Assembly: GCA_023254365.1 (NCBI GenBank)
Contig: JALRLQ010000028.1
Coordinates: 1-19,102, forward strand
Direction of reading: 5' to 3'
Source of the DNA: Candidatus Poseidonia sp.
Lineage (GTDB): Archaea > Thermoplasmatota > Poseidoniia > Poseidoniales > Poseidoniaceae
Length of the DNA stretch: 19,102 bases
A program made the translations under genes and the position numbers. The notes beneath the pieces were generated by a model that made no database searches, was not told the origin of the DNA, and was given only the letters and a program-made list of their open reading frames with translations. Positions 1 to 7,719 of the stretch are shown here, one piece after another (position 1 is the first letter of the stretch; each line of letters starts with the position of its first letter).

Positions 1-1232
1 CCTTGACGGTATCTTACGACTTAGAACATGAGGCCAATATCTCCCTCTGGTTGCTCTTGCCGATGACGGAATCGGCCGGCGAATTGCATACAATCGCTAT
101 ATCAAGCCACCATGAAGGCGAAGGAGATGATGCCAATCCGGCAGACAACGCTGTTGAATTTGTTGCCACGACCGGAGCCGTGCGCCTTCCATCGGTGGCC
201 TTGACGGACCAAAGTACCTCCACGATGGCAGGTGAATCGATGTTCGCTGAAGCGGTTGTCACCAATGCAGGAAACGCCTTCGAAAACCGACTGTCCGTCA
301 CTGCCAGCGTTTCATCATCGCCTCCTGTGGCCGGACTCATCGCCTTTTTCACCGTTGATGGTGGTGACAAGACAGTTGGTGCGCCTGCAACTCTTGCCGT
401 CCCTCCCGGTGGTGTTCAAGCGCTCAGACTCGAGGTCTTGATTCCAGATGATGCTCCCCTCAACACACGCTTTGTCCTCCGGTTTGACTTCGATGGAGCC
501 GTTGACGAAAACGGTCTACCGATGGAAATGATGGTGGAAGCCATGGTGCTGTTGGACCAACGAAGAAGCATGGAAGTTGATGTTGCGCGAGCCACCAACG
601 ATACCGTGGCCTACGGAACGACTGCTCGTGTTTGGGTGAACCACTCATCCACGTCGACCATGGCAGAGTCATACACATTAAGAGCCCAAGGTGAAGATGG
701 GTGGCAACTCACCTGCGACAAACGTCTTCTCAACGAAACAGGTTCAACGTACGAGTTGCCCCCGGGCCATATCACTCCACAATTCAAACAACATTCATGC
801 GAGGTTCTCCGCCTCAGTGGACCACTCACCGGTACGGTGGTGTACACCCTCGCAAATGCGGATGGGTCTCTCTACCAAACCCACGAATTATCGTTCACGT
901 TCGCATCTCCACCTGCTGATGAAAGCATGTCGACCACGATGCTGATTGGAGGTGGCGCAGGCCTTCTCGTCTTTGTAGTGACACTTCTGATGCTGATTGG
1001 CCGGCGCCCTTCCAATAAAGAGAACCCGTTTGAGTCAGAACCGGTTCAATCAGCAGGGCCACCGATCTCCTCGGCACCATCAACCCATGCAGACCCACAG
1101 GCCGAAGAAGTCGTTTCACAACCACACGCTCAGGCAACAGGGCCCCCTCTCCCACCTGAAGGATTGCCCCCCGGCTGGAGTGAGGAACAGTGGGCATATT
1201 ATGGGCAGCAATACCTTGATGGAACGCTTTGA
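1..1232 (+). CDS. Exported, C-terminally anchored beta-rich protein (5' truncated)
   Basis: The reading frame is open from the window edge, so the true start lies upstream and only about 410 C-terminal residues are visible. Most of the product is rich in Ser, Thr, Val, Gly and Asp with alternating hydrophobic residues, as in stacked immunoglobulin-like or CARDB-like extracellular domains. One strong membrane helix (about residues 312-333) is followed by Arg-Arg, then a Pro/Ser/Gln-rich cytoplasmic tail ending in the short motif LPPGWSEEQWAYYGQQYL. I recall this kind of tail from marine Group II archaeal surface proteins (family memory, not searched). The topology suggests a large outside region, one anchor and a short cytosolic tail. 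It heads a same-strand run with the next two genes, 12 bases apart from the first. No enzymatic motif is seen; adhesion, S-layer association or substrate binding are all possible. Confidence 0.75.
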   Translation, partial: LTVSYDLEHEANISLWLLLPMTESAGELHTIAISSHHEGEGDDANPADNAVEFVATTGAVRLPSVALTDQSTSTMAGESMFAEAVVTNAGNAFENRLSVTASVSSSPPVAGLIAFFTVDGGDKTVGAPATLAVPPGGVQALRLEVLIPDDAPLNTRFVLRFDFDGAVDENGLPMEMMVEAMVLLDQRRSMEVDVARATNDTVAYGTTARVWVNHSSTSTMAESYTLRAQGEDGWQLTCDKRLLNETGSTYELPPGHITPQFKQHSCEVLRLSGPLTGTVVYTLANADGSLYQTHELSFTFASPPADESMSTTMLIGGGAGLLVFVVTLLMLIGRRPSNKENPFESEPVQSAGPPISSAPSTHADPQAEEVVSQPHAQATGPPLPPEGLPPGWSEEQWAYYGQQYLDGTL

Positions 1233-1244
1233 AGAGGGTTTTCT

Positions 1245-1418
1245 GTGGAAGAATACCCCGCCTTGTGGTACGCTTTGTGGCTGATGGTCGCCGTGTGTGG
1301 GGTTGGGACATGGTATCTGCGAAACTTCACGCAACGCGTTCATGCAACTCGCCTCATGGCACTCATGGGCACTGCCACGATGCTGACATTGGTCACGTGG
1401 ACATGGTCTGAATTTTAG
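1245..1418 (+). CDS. Small two-helix membrane protein (57 aa)
   Basis: This small GTG-start frame lies between the anchored protein and the PqqD-like gene. A GAGGG ribosome site sits about 7 bases before the start, and the TAG stop overlaps the AGGTGG ribosome site of the next gene, so the three genes are probably cotranscribed. The product is unusually rich in Trp, with five in 57 residues. It shows two hydrophobic stretches (about residues 5-24 and 37-54) separated by a basic loop carrying Arg and His, which predicts a helical hairpin in the membrane. The tight packing and ribosome sites support translation. A competing 60-residue frame at 1229-1411 is polar and lacks these signals. No family is recognised; it could be a small partner or regulator of either neighbour. 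Confidence 0.6.
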   Translation: MEEYPALWYALWLMVAVCGVGTWYLRNFTQRVHATRLMALMGTATMLTLVTWTWSEF

Positions 1419-1426
1419 GTGGTAAC

Positions 1427-1933
1427 ATGGACCGCTTAGCAGGACTGTCGGGTCACCGTTTGGAACATCATTACCCGTGCCGTGTGCCGGTGTGGTGGGG
1501 GCGGACCGGTGATGTTGAGAAAGATCCTGGAATCATTGGCGTCAGTGGACGAAGGGTTGTCATACGAATTCCGAAACAATTCAAACGATTGGAAGCCCTG
1601 TTTGCAAAATGGTTCCGTGCACCAAGGGAACTACGACGACCACTTGATACCATGAACAGCATGGTTTGGGAACTGTGTGACGGATCTCGAACATTTGCAG
1701 AAATTTGCGCGGTACTCGATTCGACCTTTCAAGAAGCCATCGCGCCGGTGCTGGAACGAACAACAGCGGCTCTTCGACAATTTGAAGCCAACAATCTCAT
1801 GCTCATCTTAGAGGAACCGCTGAACCAACGATGGCATGTAGGGCCAGGCAAGACACCAGAACATCAGGTTCTTGGAGAGTTATCAAAAGAACTCAACATT
1901 GATGCCACGCCCCTCAAAGGTGAAGCTGTTTGA
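1427..1933 (+). CDS. PqqD-like (RRE-fold) protein
   Basis: The 168-residue product has a PqqD-family winged-helix fold at about residues 66-130. It shows the family pattern of a LD...M..VW.LCDG core (near 73-86), a segment like RTFAEICAVL, and a second helix running into ALRQFEANNLML. PqqD-type domains bind leader peptides and present them to radical SAM or other modifying enzymes. Many archaeal homologues stand alone and their role is unknown. Residues 1-65 contain a Trp-Trp and a basic stretch that may belong to the same fold. The ATG at 1427 is preceded by AGGTGGT at a good distance. The gene follows the small membrane protein by 8 bases and ends 11 bases from the convergent neighbour. No radical SAM enzyme or precursor peptide is recognised in the window. 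Confidence 0.72.
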   Translation: MDRLAGLSGHRLEHHYPCRVPVWWGRTGDVEKDPGIIGVSGRRVVIRIPKQFKRLEALFAKWFRAPRELRRPLDTMNSMVWELCDGSRTFAEICAVLDSTFQEAIAPVLERTTAALRQFEANNLMLILEEPLNQRWHVGPGKTPEHQVLGELSKELNIDATPLKGEAV

Positions 1934-1944
1934 CCAATATTCCG

Positions 1945-2682
1945 TCAATTGGGAGCCCAAACAAGCCGGAAACCCAACCCATCGGAGCGTTTCTCAAGAG
2001 GCGAAGATGAACGTGCCCCGTTTCTCGTCGAATCACTCTCGGTGAACCAAGACCCACCGCGGACTACCTTCCGCGAGGATGAAGAAACCAAGTACGGTTG
2101 TTGACCTCGAACATCGTTCAAATGAGGCACCCAGTCATCGCCACACCACTCGTTGACCAATCCGTTCATGTCAAAAAACCCCCAAGGATTCGGTTGCTTC
2201 AAACCAACTTCCCTCGTATGACCACCGGCGTTTCCGGCATGCCAACCGTAGTCGTCAAGTTCCACATCTTTGTCACCAAAGGCCCATCGTGTGGTACTGC
2301 CTGCTCTCGCGGTGTATTCCCATTCCACTTCCGAAGGCAGACGCCATGCACCTTCCAGTCCAAGACGCGTTTCGCCTTTTTCTCGTTCGTTCAGGCGGAG
2401 CAAAAAACGCTCAATATCATGAAAATTCACGCACTCGACAGGGCGAAGACCTGCACTCCAACCTTCTTGGAATTTTGAGGGATTTTCGCCCATAACGTCC
2501 ATCCAATGGGCTTGTGTTACCAAGCGTTCACCCATAAAGAAGGGTTCTTCGATGGTGACCACTGCTGCAGGTTGCTCGACAGGCGATGCATCGTGCGCTG
2601 CGTTTCCGAAAAGAAATGTTCCCGGTTCCACCAGTCGGTAGGTCGCCCCCCAAGCATCGGTAAATGCAGGTGTGGCGTCCAC
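1945..2682 (-). CDS. Formylglycine-generating-enzyme-fold (SUMF1/FGE-sulfatase) domain protein
   Basis: The 245-residue product matches the FGE-sulfatase family (PF03781) along its length: LVTQAHW..VMGENPSKF near 54-71, RPVECVNFHDI near 80-90, WRLPSEVEWEYTARAG near 113-128, NPWGFFDMNGLVNEWC near 165-180, RGGSW at 208-212 and GLGFR near 235-239. True formylglycine-generating enzymes oxidise a sulfatase cysteine using a copper-binding cysteine pair just after RGGS. That region here has no cysteine; the only ones are C84 and C180. The protein is therefore probably a fold relative with another role, such as an EgtB-type, ligand-binding or accessory function, rather than a sulfatase activator. It starts with GTG at 2682, 15 bases after the stop of the flavoprotein gene and in the same frame. 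A GAGTGGG-like sequence precedes it. The pair forms a two-gene operon. Confidence 0.82.
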   Translation of the reverse strand: MDATPAFTDAWGATYRLVEPGTFLFGNAAHDASPVEQPAAVVTIEEPFFMGERLVTQAHWMDVMGENPSKFQEGWSAGLRPVECVNFHDIERFLLRLNEREKGETRLGLEGAWRLPSEVEWEYTARAGSTTRWAFGDKDVELDDYGWHAGNAGGHTREVGLKQPNPWGFFDMNGLVNEWCGDDWVPHLNDVRGQQPYLVSSSSRKVVRGGSWFTESDSTRNGARSSSPLEKRSDGLGFRLVWAPN

Positions 2683-2697
2683 GATGCACCCACTCGC

Positions 2698-3246
2698 TCA
2701 ATCACGAAGTTTCCCAGCAGCATCAAGAACTGATTTGACCAAGGCGCTCAAGCGCTCCTGAAGAGCGGGATCGTTGAGTTGACCCTCCTCATCGAACGCT
2801 TCCTTGACATGCCCGATGGCCAGTTGTTCAGGAACAGGCCAACCGTGGAGCCAGCGAAGAGAGATTCGCATGTGATTGAGGGTGTTCGCGTTCGTCACTC
2901 CACCAAGCGTTGACATCAATCCGAACACTTTTCCGCCAACGTGTTTGTCGTACATCCAATCCATGGTGTTCTTCATCACACCTGACATGGTACCGTGGTA
3001 CTCGGGTGAGGACAGGAAAAACGCATCGCATTCGGTCAAAAGTTTCTGAAAAGCCTGAACATTCGGGTGGTTCCAACATCCCTCTTCGCCAACCAGCGGC
3101 AAGGGTTGTTCAGCCAAATCCCAAAACACAACCTCAGCTCCATGTTCTGCAGCGAGATTGAGTGCTGCGTTCACGAGCATGCCAGATTTTGATGTTGCTC
3201 GGTATTCTCCTGCGAGGCCCAAAATCTTCAGCGTTGAGGCGGTCAT
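2698..3246 (-). CDS. NAD(P)H-dependent FMN reductase family flavoprotein
   Basis: The product (182 aa from the ATG at 3246) has a flavodoxin-like fold. It shows an N-terminal strand followed by the phosphate-binding loop GEYRATSKSG, and the family signature SSPEYHGTMSGVMKNTMDW in the middle, which binds flavin in the ChrR/ArsH/SsuE-type reductases. Members transfer electrons from NAD(P)H through FMN to quinones, metal oxyanions or other acceptors; the substrate cannot be read here. An in-frame ATG at 3285 with GAGG just upstream would add 13 residues, but these are basic and precede the first strand of the fold, and that start would leave almost no room for the divergent promoter. It is the first gene of an operon with the FGE-like gene. 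Confidence 0.82.
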   Translation of the reverse strand: MTASTLKILGLAGEYRATSKSGMLVNAALNLAAEHGAEVVFWDLAEQPLPLVGEEGCWNHPNVQAFQKLLTECDAFFLSSPEYHGTMSGVMKNTMDWMYDKHVGGKVFGLMSTLGGVTNANTLNHMRISLRWLHGWPVPEQLAIGHVKEAFDEEGQLNDPALQERLSALVKSVLDAAGKLRD

Positions 3247-3352
3247 GTTTGTGCGGAGCGAATGGCGACCTTTGAATGTAGGCATCTACCTCATGTCCAA
3301 CAAGAAGCAAGACTTATTCGGGTTTTCCTTCTCGTCACAATTCGGTGACACC

Positions 3353-5692
3353 ATGAGTGGTGACGAGCAGTCTGATTCTCCTGCAGAAGCAGTTGAGGAC
3401 GACCTGGATGACATCGCCCTCGCATCGGTGGATGATGCCATTGCAGCCGTTGAAAATGAGGACGTCCCAGAACCCGTTCCTGAAACAAAAAAACCAGCGA
3501 GCAACATCATTCCAGAAATCGAGGAAATTGACGACCCGGAAGAAATGGTTCAAATCTTGCTCACCGTTGGTGAAGAGCGAAGTCGTCACGGCGATGTGAA
3601 GGGTGCATTGGCTGCCTTCAACAAAGCCATCGCACTGGATCCTTCAAGCGACATGGCATGGTTCAATCGAGGCGTTTTGTTGGAGGCTCAACAGGACGCA
3701 CGTGGAGCCCGTCAATCCTTCCAAATATGCCTTGACCTCAACGAAAACCATGCCCCTGCGACGGCCAACATGGCCATTTTGCTGGAACGAATAGGTGACC
3801 TTGAGGGGGCCTACGACATGGCAGAGCGTGCCTTGGGTTTCTTCCCCGGCCACCCGGCATTGGTCGAATTGCAAGCACGCTGCAAAGACAGCGGGATCAG
3901 CGTCTCCATGGAATCGATGCAACCATCGGTGACCGTTACCCAAGAGGTCGACATGCAGGTCGTGGCCGATATCGCTGAAGAGGCAGGAATTGAGGACCCT
4001 GAAATGTTGTTGCAAGAAGCCGTGCATCACGACCATGATTCTGACGACTCGCTCTCTGTAGAGGAACTGAAAAGCGCAGCAGAAATCGTTGTTGCCCAAC
4101 AAGAAGCGATTACTGAAACCACAGCGCAGCCCATCGAGGACGAGGTTGTTGAACAACCGCAGGACGACGAAGAACCCGTTTCAGAAGATGTGCTTGACAT
4201 GGATGCTCTTGTTGAGGAAGCGACGCAACTGCTCAAGGAAGGTGAACCAAAACAAGCGCTTGGCTTGTTGAAGCCTCATCTCAAGACCATCGCTGCTGAA
4301 CATTCGGGAGCATGGCGAATCGCTGGAGGGGCAATGGCTCGACTGAATCTGGACAACCACGCCATTGCCGCCATGACGCACGCGCAGAATCTCGATCCCA
4401 GCCATGCTTCTGGCTGGTTCAATTTGGGGTCGATTCAACAACGTGACGGTCAAGCAAAAGCAGCACTTGAGTCTTACAAACGAGCAGTTGATGCCGATAA
4501 TATGTACCTCAAAGCAGCAGAAAAAATGCTCAATCTCGCAGAGGAACAGGGCATGATTGAGCGATTTCTCGAGGCGGGACGATTGGTTTACGCCATTGAA
4601 CCAACGCACGAGGCCGTTGAGAAACTTGCATCGATGCTTCTCGACCTTGCCAACGGCGAAAATCAGGTGCTCGAACAAGTAGGAGGACTGCCCCCAACCC
4701 TTCCCGCCGGACCCGAAATGGCCGCTGAGGCATTGGCATACCTTGGTGCGGAGCCTTCACCGAAAAGGGCGCTTGCTCTCTCGTTGAGCCTCCAACACGG
4801 CGATGCTGTCTTGATGTGGAAAGGCCTGATTCAATCGCAACCAGAACATGCCGAACATTGGACTGGACTGGCCCGTGCTTTGGAACAGGCAGGTGATCTC
4901 GAAACCGCAGCAAAGTGTCACGCAAAAGCTGCCGCCATGGGTTCACCAACTCCAGATGGGGACACTGACGATGGTGTAAGTGCCGAGGCACCTGCGGTGG
5001 TCCTCGAAGAAGAACCCCAACCTCAAGCCATGGACTTGGAAGATGCTTCATCAACCCTCGCTCCCATCGTTATCACCGAAAATCCCGTGGTAGAAACCGT
5101 TCCACAACCCGCTGTTGCACATGAGCAAGCATCGTTGTTGCTAACACCGGTTGAACAAGCTGTTCAACCAGAGGTGCAAGAGGCTCGCCCAGAAGTGGAC
5201 CTTGCAAAAGCAGCACTCGATGCTGCCCAAGCGGTTTCTGCTAACATCCCTCAAACAACCGAATCCAAAGCGATTTCCAACCAAGACGTCGCTTGGTTCA
5301 ATCAAGGCGTGCAACTGATTGATGACAAAAAGTATCGTGAAGCACTGTCGTGTTTTGACAAAGCCCTTCCCGCTTTTGCAGGTGACGACGCCATGATCAT
5401 CCGTATCCTCAACAACCGAGGAAACGCCTACTATTTCCTGGAGGATTACCCCAAGTGTGTGGAATCCTATCATCAAGCGATGTTGATCCGTCCAACCGAA
5501 GTTCGAGGAGAAACCCTGTACAACATGGGCACGGCTTACGCTGAAATGGAACGCTATCGTGATGCAATCAAGTGCTTTGAGCAAGCCATTCCCCGTGGCC
5601 TGAGTGAAGAAGCAAAGCGTCGTGCGAAAGACCAAATTCGCCGCTGCAACATCCTCCAGAAAGCCATCGACAAAAAACGGAAGAAGCGTTAA
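3353..5692 (+). CDS. Large acidic TPR-repeat protein
   Basis: The product (779 aa from the ATG at 3353) has three tetratricopeptide blocks joined by acidic, low-complexity linkers. Block one spans about residues 66-180 (three repeats, such as GALAAFNKAIALDP), block two about 285-400, and block three covers the last 145 residues with clear AWFNQGVQL and NNRGNAYYF helices. The chain ends in a polybasic tail, KKRKKR. TPR arrays are protein-binding scaffolds; no catalytic domain, signal peptide or membrane helix is visible, so it is probably cytosolic. The start is uncertain. The chosen ATG follows GGTGACACC, like other starts in this window, while an in-frame ATG at 3293 would add 20 residues. 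The divergent flavoprotein gene lies about 100 bases away. The next gene starts 51 bases downstream. Binding partners are unknown. Confidence 0.85.
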   Translation: MSGDEQSDSPAEAVEDDLDDIALASVDDAIAAVENEDVPEPVPETKKPASNIIPEIEEIDDPEEMVQILLTVGEERSRHGDVKGALAAFNKAIALDPSSDMAWFNRGVLLEAQQDARGARQSFQICLDLNENHAPATANMAILLERIGDLEGAYDMAERALGFFPGHPALVELQARCKDSGISVSMESMQPSVTVTQEVDMQVVADIAEEAGIEDPEMLLQEAVHHDHDSDDSLSVEELKSAAEIVVAQQEAITETTAQPIEDEVVEQPQDDEEPVSEDVLDMDALVEEATQLLKEGEPKQALGLLKPHLKTIAAEHSGAWRIAGGAMARLNLDNHAIAAMTHAQNLDPSHASGWFNLGSIQQRDGQAKAALESYKRAVDADNMYLKAAEKMLNLAEEQGMIERFLEAGRLVYAIEPTHEAVEKLASMLLDLANGENQVLEQVGGLPPTLPAGPEMAAEALAYLGAEPSPKRALALSLSLQHGDAVLMWKGLIQSQPEHAEHWTGLARALEQAGDLETAAKCHAKAAAMGSPTPDGDTDDGVSAEAPAVVLEEEPQPQAMDLEDASSTLAPIVITENPVVETVPQPAVAHEQASLLLTPVEQAVQPEVQEARPEVDLAKAALDAAQAVSANIPQTTESKAISNQDVAWFNQGVQLIDDKKYREALSCFDKALPAFAGDDAMIIRILNNRGNAYYFLEDYPKCVESYHQAMLIRPTEVRGETLYNMGTAYAEMERYRDAIKCFEQAIPRGLSEEAKRRAKDQIRRCNILQKAIDKKRKKR

Positions 5693-5743
5693 TTCGGCCG
5701 GTGAAGTGGTCAAGTTCAAAAACGGTGGACTCCTCCCTGTGTC

Positions 5744-6124
5744 ATGGACTGCGGTACGTGTGAATCGGCTTCCCCACTTCAAGTGAACATCCCAGAAGTG
5801 GTGGATGTGGAATTGACGATGACCGAGAAGGCCACCTCGATGCTTTCCGATGCCTTCGGTGACGACCGAAGTCATGCGCTTCTGGTTGGCGTTCTCAGCG
5901 GCGGCTGTTCGGGCTACATGTACGATTTGCAAATTGTTGAATCCACGGAAACACCGTGTCAAGAATTGAACATCAACGGATTCCGCGTGCTCGTTCCAAC
6001 GGCGTCGAGCCACCTCCTGAACGGGATTGAAATCGACTACGTTGACCGATTGATGGGTGGGGGATTCAAGATCAACAACCCGAATGCATCCGCTTCGTGC
6101 GGCTGTGGTGAATCCTTTTCCTGA
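5744..6124 (+). CDS. A-type iron-sulfur carrier (IscA/ErpA/HesB family)
   Basis: This 126-residue protein carries the diagnostic A-type carrier motif. C55 lies in GGCSGY and C119 and C121 lie in CGCG near the C-terminus, with exactly 63 residues between the first two cysteines. Family members bind a 2Fe-2S cluster or iron and pass it on in late Fe-S assembly, acting in the cytosol. The N-terminus is about 20 residues longer than in minimal IscA proteins and begins MDCGTC, which adds a CxxC pair at C3 and C6. The ATG at 5744 is chosen because it keeps this pair, but no strong ribosome site precedes it, so a later start is possible. The YgfZ-like gene follows after 9 bases, which supports a shared role in cluster delivery. 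Confidence 0.9.
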   Translation: MDCGTCESASPLQVNIPEVVDVELTMTEKATSMLSDAFGDDRSHALLVGVLSGGCSGYMYDLQIVESTETPCQELNINGFRVLVPTASSHLLNGIEIDYVDRLMGGGFKINNPNASASCGCGESFS

Positions 6125-6133
6125 GGGCCCACC

Positions 6134-6787
6134 ATGGGCATGGTACAGCACGACGCTTACCTGCTGTTGCTCCAAGGCAACGAATGTTTGGGTTTTCTTG
6201 ACGGGCTCAGCACCAACGCCGTCAACGGTTCGTGCACGACGGTGTTTACCGAACGTACGGCGAAGATCATCGATGTTTGCGACATCATTGAACTTCCCAA
6301 CGGTGTTGTCGTGGCGGGTTATGGACCAACACGAGAGCGAATGGTCGAGCACCTCCAATCTCGGTTGTTGGGCAGGAACATCAGCATGACCGATATTTCT
6401 CATCTCAACAACGTCTATGTCGGAACCGGTGAGGACTCACCACCACCCAACGCTACGGTTCATTCAAGTTTCTTCGGAACGATGCTCATCGTGCCCGTGG
6501 CAACGCCATACGAGTCGACATGGACAAAAGGCGAATGGGACGAACATCGTATTCAACATCGACTCCCGTTCTATGGTCATGAAATCAGCGATCGAGTTCA
6601 TCCACTGGCGTGCGGCCTTGATGAGCTTGTTCATCCGAACAAGGGCTGTTATGTTGGCCAGGAAGTGCTAACACGGATGCGGAGCAGAGGTAAACAGGGG
6701 CACCGCCTTACGGTCTTGGAAAATCCAGTCGACGACCCAACCACGCTCGGTCAAACGCACAGCATGTGCATCGTTCGAGTTCAGTAA
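6134..6787 (+). CDS. YgfZ/IBA57-like folate-binding Fe-S assembly protein
   Basis: The 217-residue product belongs to the GcvT-related YgfZ family (COG0354). It shows the hallmark KGCYVGQE at 170-177, with the conserved cysteine C172, preceded by P.YGHEI near 145-151 and followed by a conserved Arg-Met segment. YgfZ and its eukaryotic counterpart IBA57 are folate-dependent helpers in assembly or repair of 4Fe-4S enzymes. At 217 residues it is shorter than Escherichia coli YgfZ (326) and appears to lack part of the C-terminal barrel. The ATG at 6134 follows GAGGG, which overlaps the stop codon of the IscA gene, so translation is probably coupled. Its TAA stop overlaps the end of the convergent malate dehydrogenase gene by seven bases. 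Confidence 0.87.
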   Translation: MGMVQHDAYLLLLQGNECLGFLDGLSTNAVNGSCTTVFTERTAKIIDVCDIIELPNGVVVAGYGPTRERMVEHLQSRLLGRNISMTDISHLNNVYVGTGEDSPPPNATVHSSFFGTMLIVPVATPYESTWTKGEWDEHRIQHRLPFYGHEISDRVHPLACGLDELVHPNKGCYVGQEVLTRMRSRGKQGHRLTVLENPVDDPTTLGQTHSMCIVRVQ

Positions 6788-7719
6788 CCCAAAACGTCCA
6801 CGAGTTGTTTCTTGTAAAATTCTCCTGAACCTTGGAGGGAGGACAATTCACCTTCGGTGAGTTCGAGTTCAAAAATCCGCTCGACCCCGTTTGCACCGAT
6901 GATGCAAGGAACACCGATGTAGACATTTTCCAATCCATACTGGCCGGTGAGAAGACAAGATGCGGGAAGCAATCGTCGTCGGTCGTTGAGCACTGATTCT
7001 GCCATGACGGCGGCAGCGGAACCAGGGGCGTAAAAGGCTGAACCACGCTCGAGCAATTTCACGATTTCACCGCCACCGCTTGCTGTTCGAGCACTGATGG
7101 CTTCAATGCGTTCTTCTGAAATCAACTGCGTGATCGGAATACCCCCGACCGTGGTGTAACGTGGCAGCGGCACCATGGTGTCACCGTGACCACCCAGCAC
7201 CATCGGTGAAACATCTTCTTCTGCGCACCCCAATTCCAGTGCGATGAAATGGGCCATTCGAGCGCTGTCCAGAACACCGGCTTGGCCGATGACACGTTCT
7301 GGCGGGAAACCCGTTACCTTCTGCATGTGGTAGGTCATCAAATCTAGGGGATTGGTGACGACAATGACCACCGAATTGGGTGCGTGTTCTTTGATTCCGG
7401 CTCCGACTTGCGACACGATGTCAGCGTTTTTCCCGATCAAATCTTCTCGCGTCATGCCAGGTTGGCGAGGAAATCCAGAGGTGACAACGATCACGTCCGA
7501 ATCAGCGATATCGTTGTAGTCTGCGGTTCCGGTGATGCTCCCGTCGTAGTTGAGCACCGATGCATTTTGTGACATGTCGAGCGCTTTCCCTTTGGCAAAC
7601 CCTTCGAAAATGTCCAAGAGAACAATGTCTGCAATTTTCATTTGTGCGAGGACAAAAGCGCAGGTTGCACCTACATTTCCAGCCCCGATGACAGCAATTT
7701 TTCTACGTCCGTTCGCCAC
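6781..7719 (-). CDS. mdh: Malate dehydrogenase, LDH-like type
   Basis: The enzyme interconverts malate and oxaloacetate with NAD in the cytosol. From the GTG at 7719 the product is 312 residues, the usual family length. The dinucleotide loop IGAGNVG is at 11-17 and D36 ends the second strand, which favours NAD over NADP. Substrate residues are R85 and R91 in RQPGMTR, N123 in VTNPLD, the catalytic pair D151 and H178 (GGHGD), and R154. Arginine at 85, where lactate dehydrogenases have Gln, marks it as a malate enzyme. An AAGGTGG ribosome site a few bases upstream decides the start; an in-frame ATG at 7830 would add 37 unconserved residues. It is divergent from the transhydrogenase operon and ends inside the YgfZ gene's stop region. 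Confidence 0.93.
   Translation of the reverse strand: MANGRRKIAVIGAGNVGATCAFVLAQMKIADIVLLDIFEGFAKGKALDMSQNASVLNYDGSITGTADYNDIADSDVIVVTSGFPRQPGMTREDLIGKNADIVSQVGAGIKEHAPNSVVIVVTNPLDLMTYHMQKVTGFPPERVIGQAGVLDSARMAHFIALELGCAEEDVSPMVLGGHGDTMVPLPRYTTVGGIPITQLISEERIEAISARTASGGGEIVKLLERGSAFYAPGSAAAVMAESVLNDRRRLLPASCLLTGQYGLENVYIGVPCIIGANGVERIFELELTEGELSSLQGSGEFYKKQLVDVLGY

Noticed and set aside
1229..1411. A 60-codon ATG frame overlapping the small membrane protein
   Set aside because: Its product is polar and His/Arg-rich with no pattern, while the GTG frame has a ribosome site, membrane helices and proper spacing to the next gene.
3158..3352. N-terminal extension of the TPR gene to 3158
   Set aside because: It would run through the start of the divergent flavoprotein gene and gives residues unlike the acidic N-terminus. 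An ATG at 3293 remains possible.
4181..5054. Two minus-strand frames of 165 and 174 codons inside the TPR gene
   Set aside because: Both are antisense shadows of TPR repeats, with no motif or ribosome site.
5141..6403. A 420-codon open frame on the minus strand
   Set aside because: It lies opposite the TPR, IscA and YgfZ genes, which have clear family motifs. Its own translation shows no recognisable domain. It is best explained by codon bias on the coding strand.
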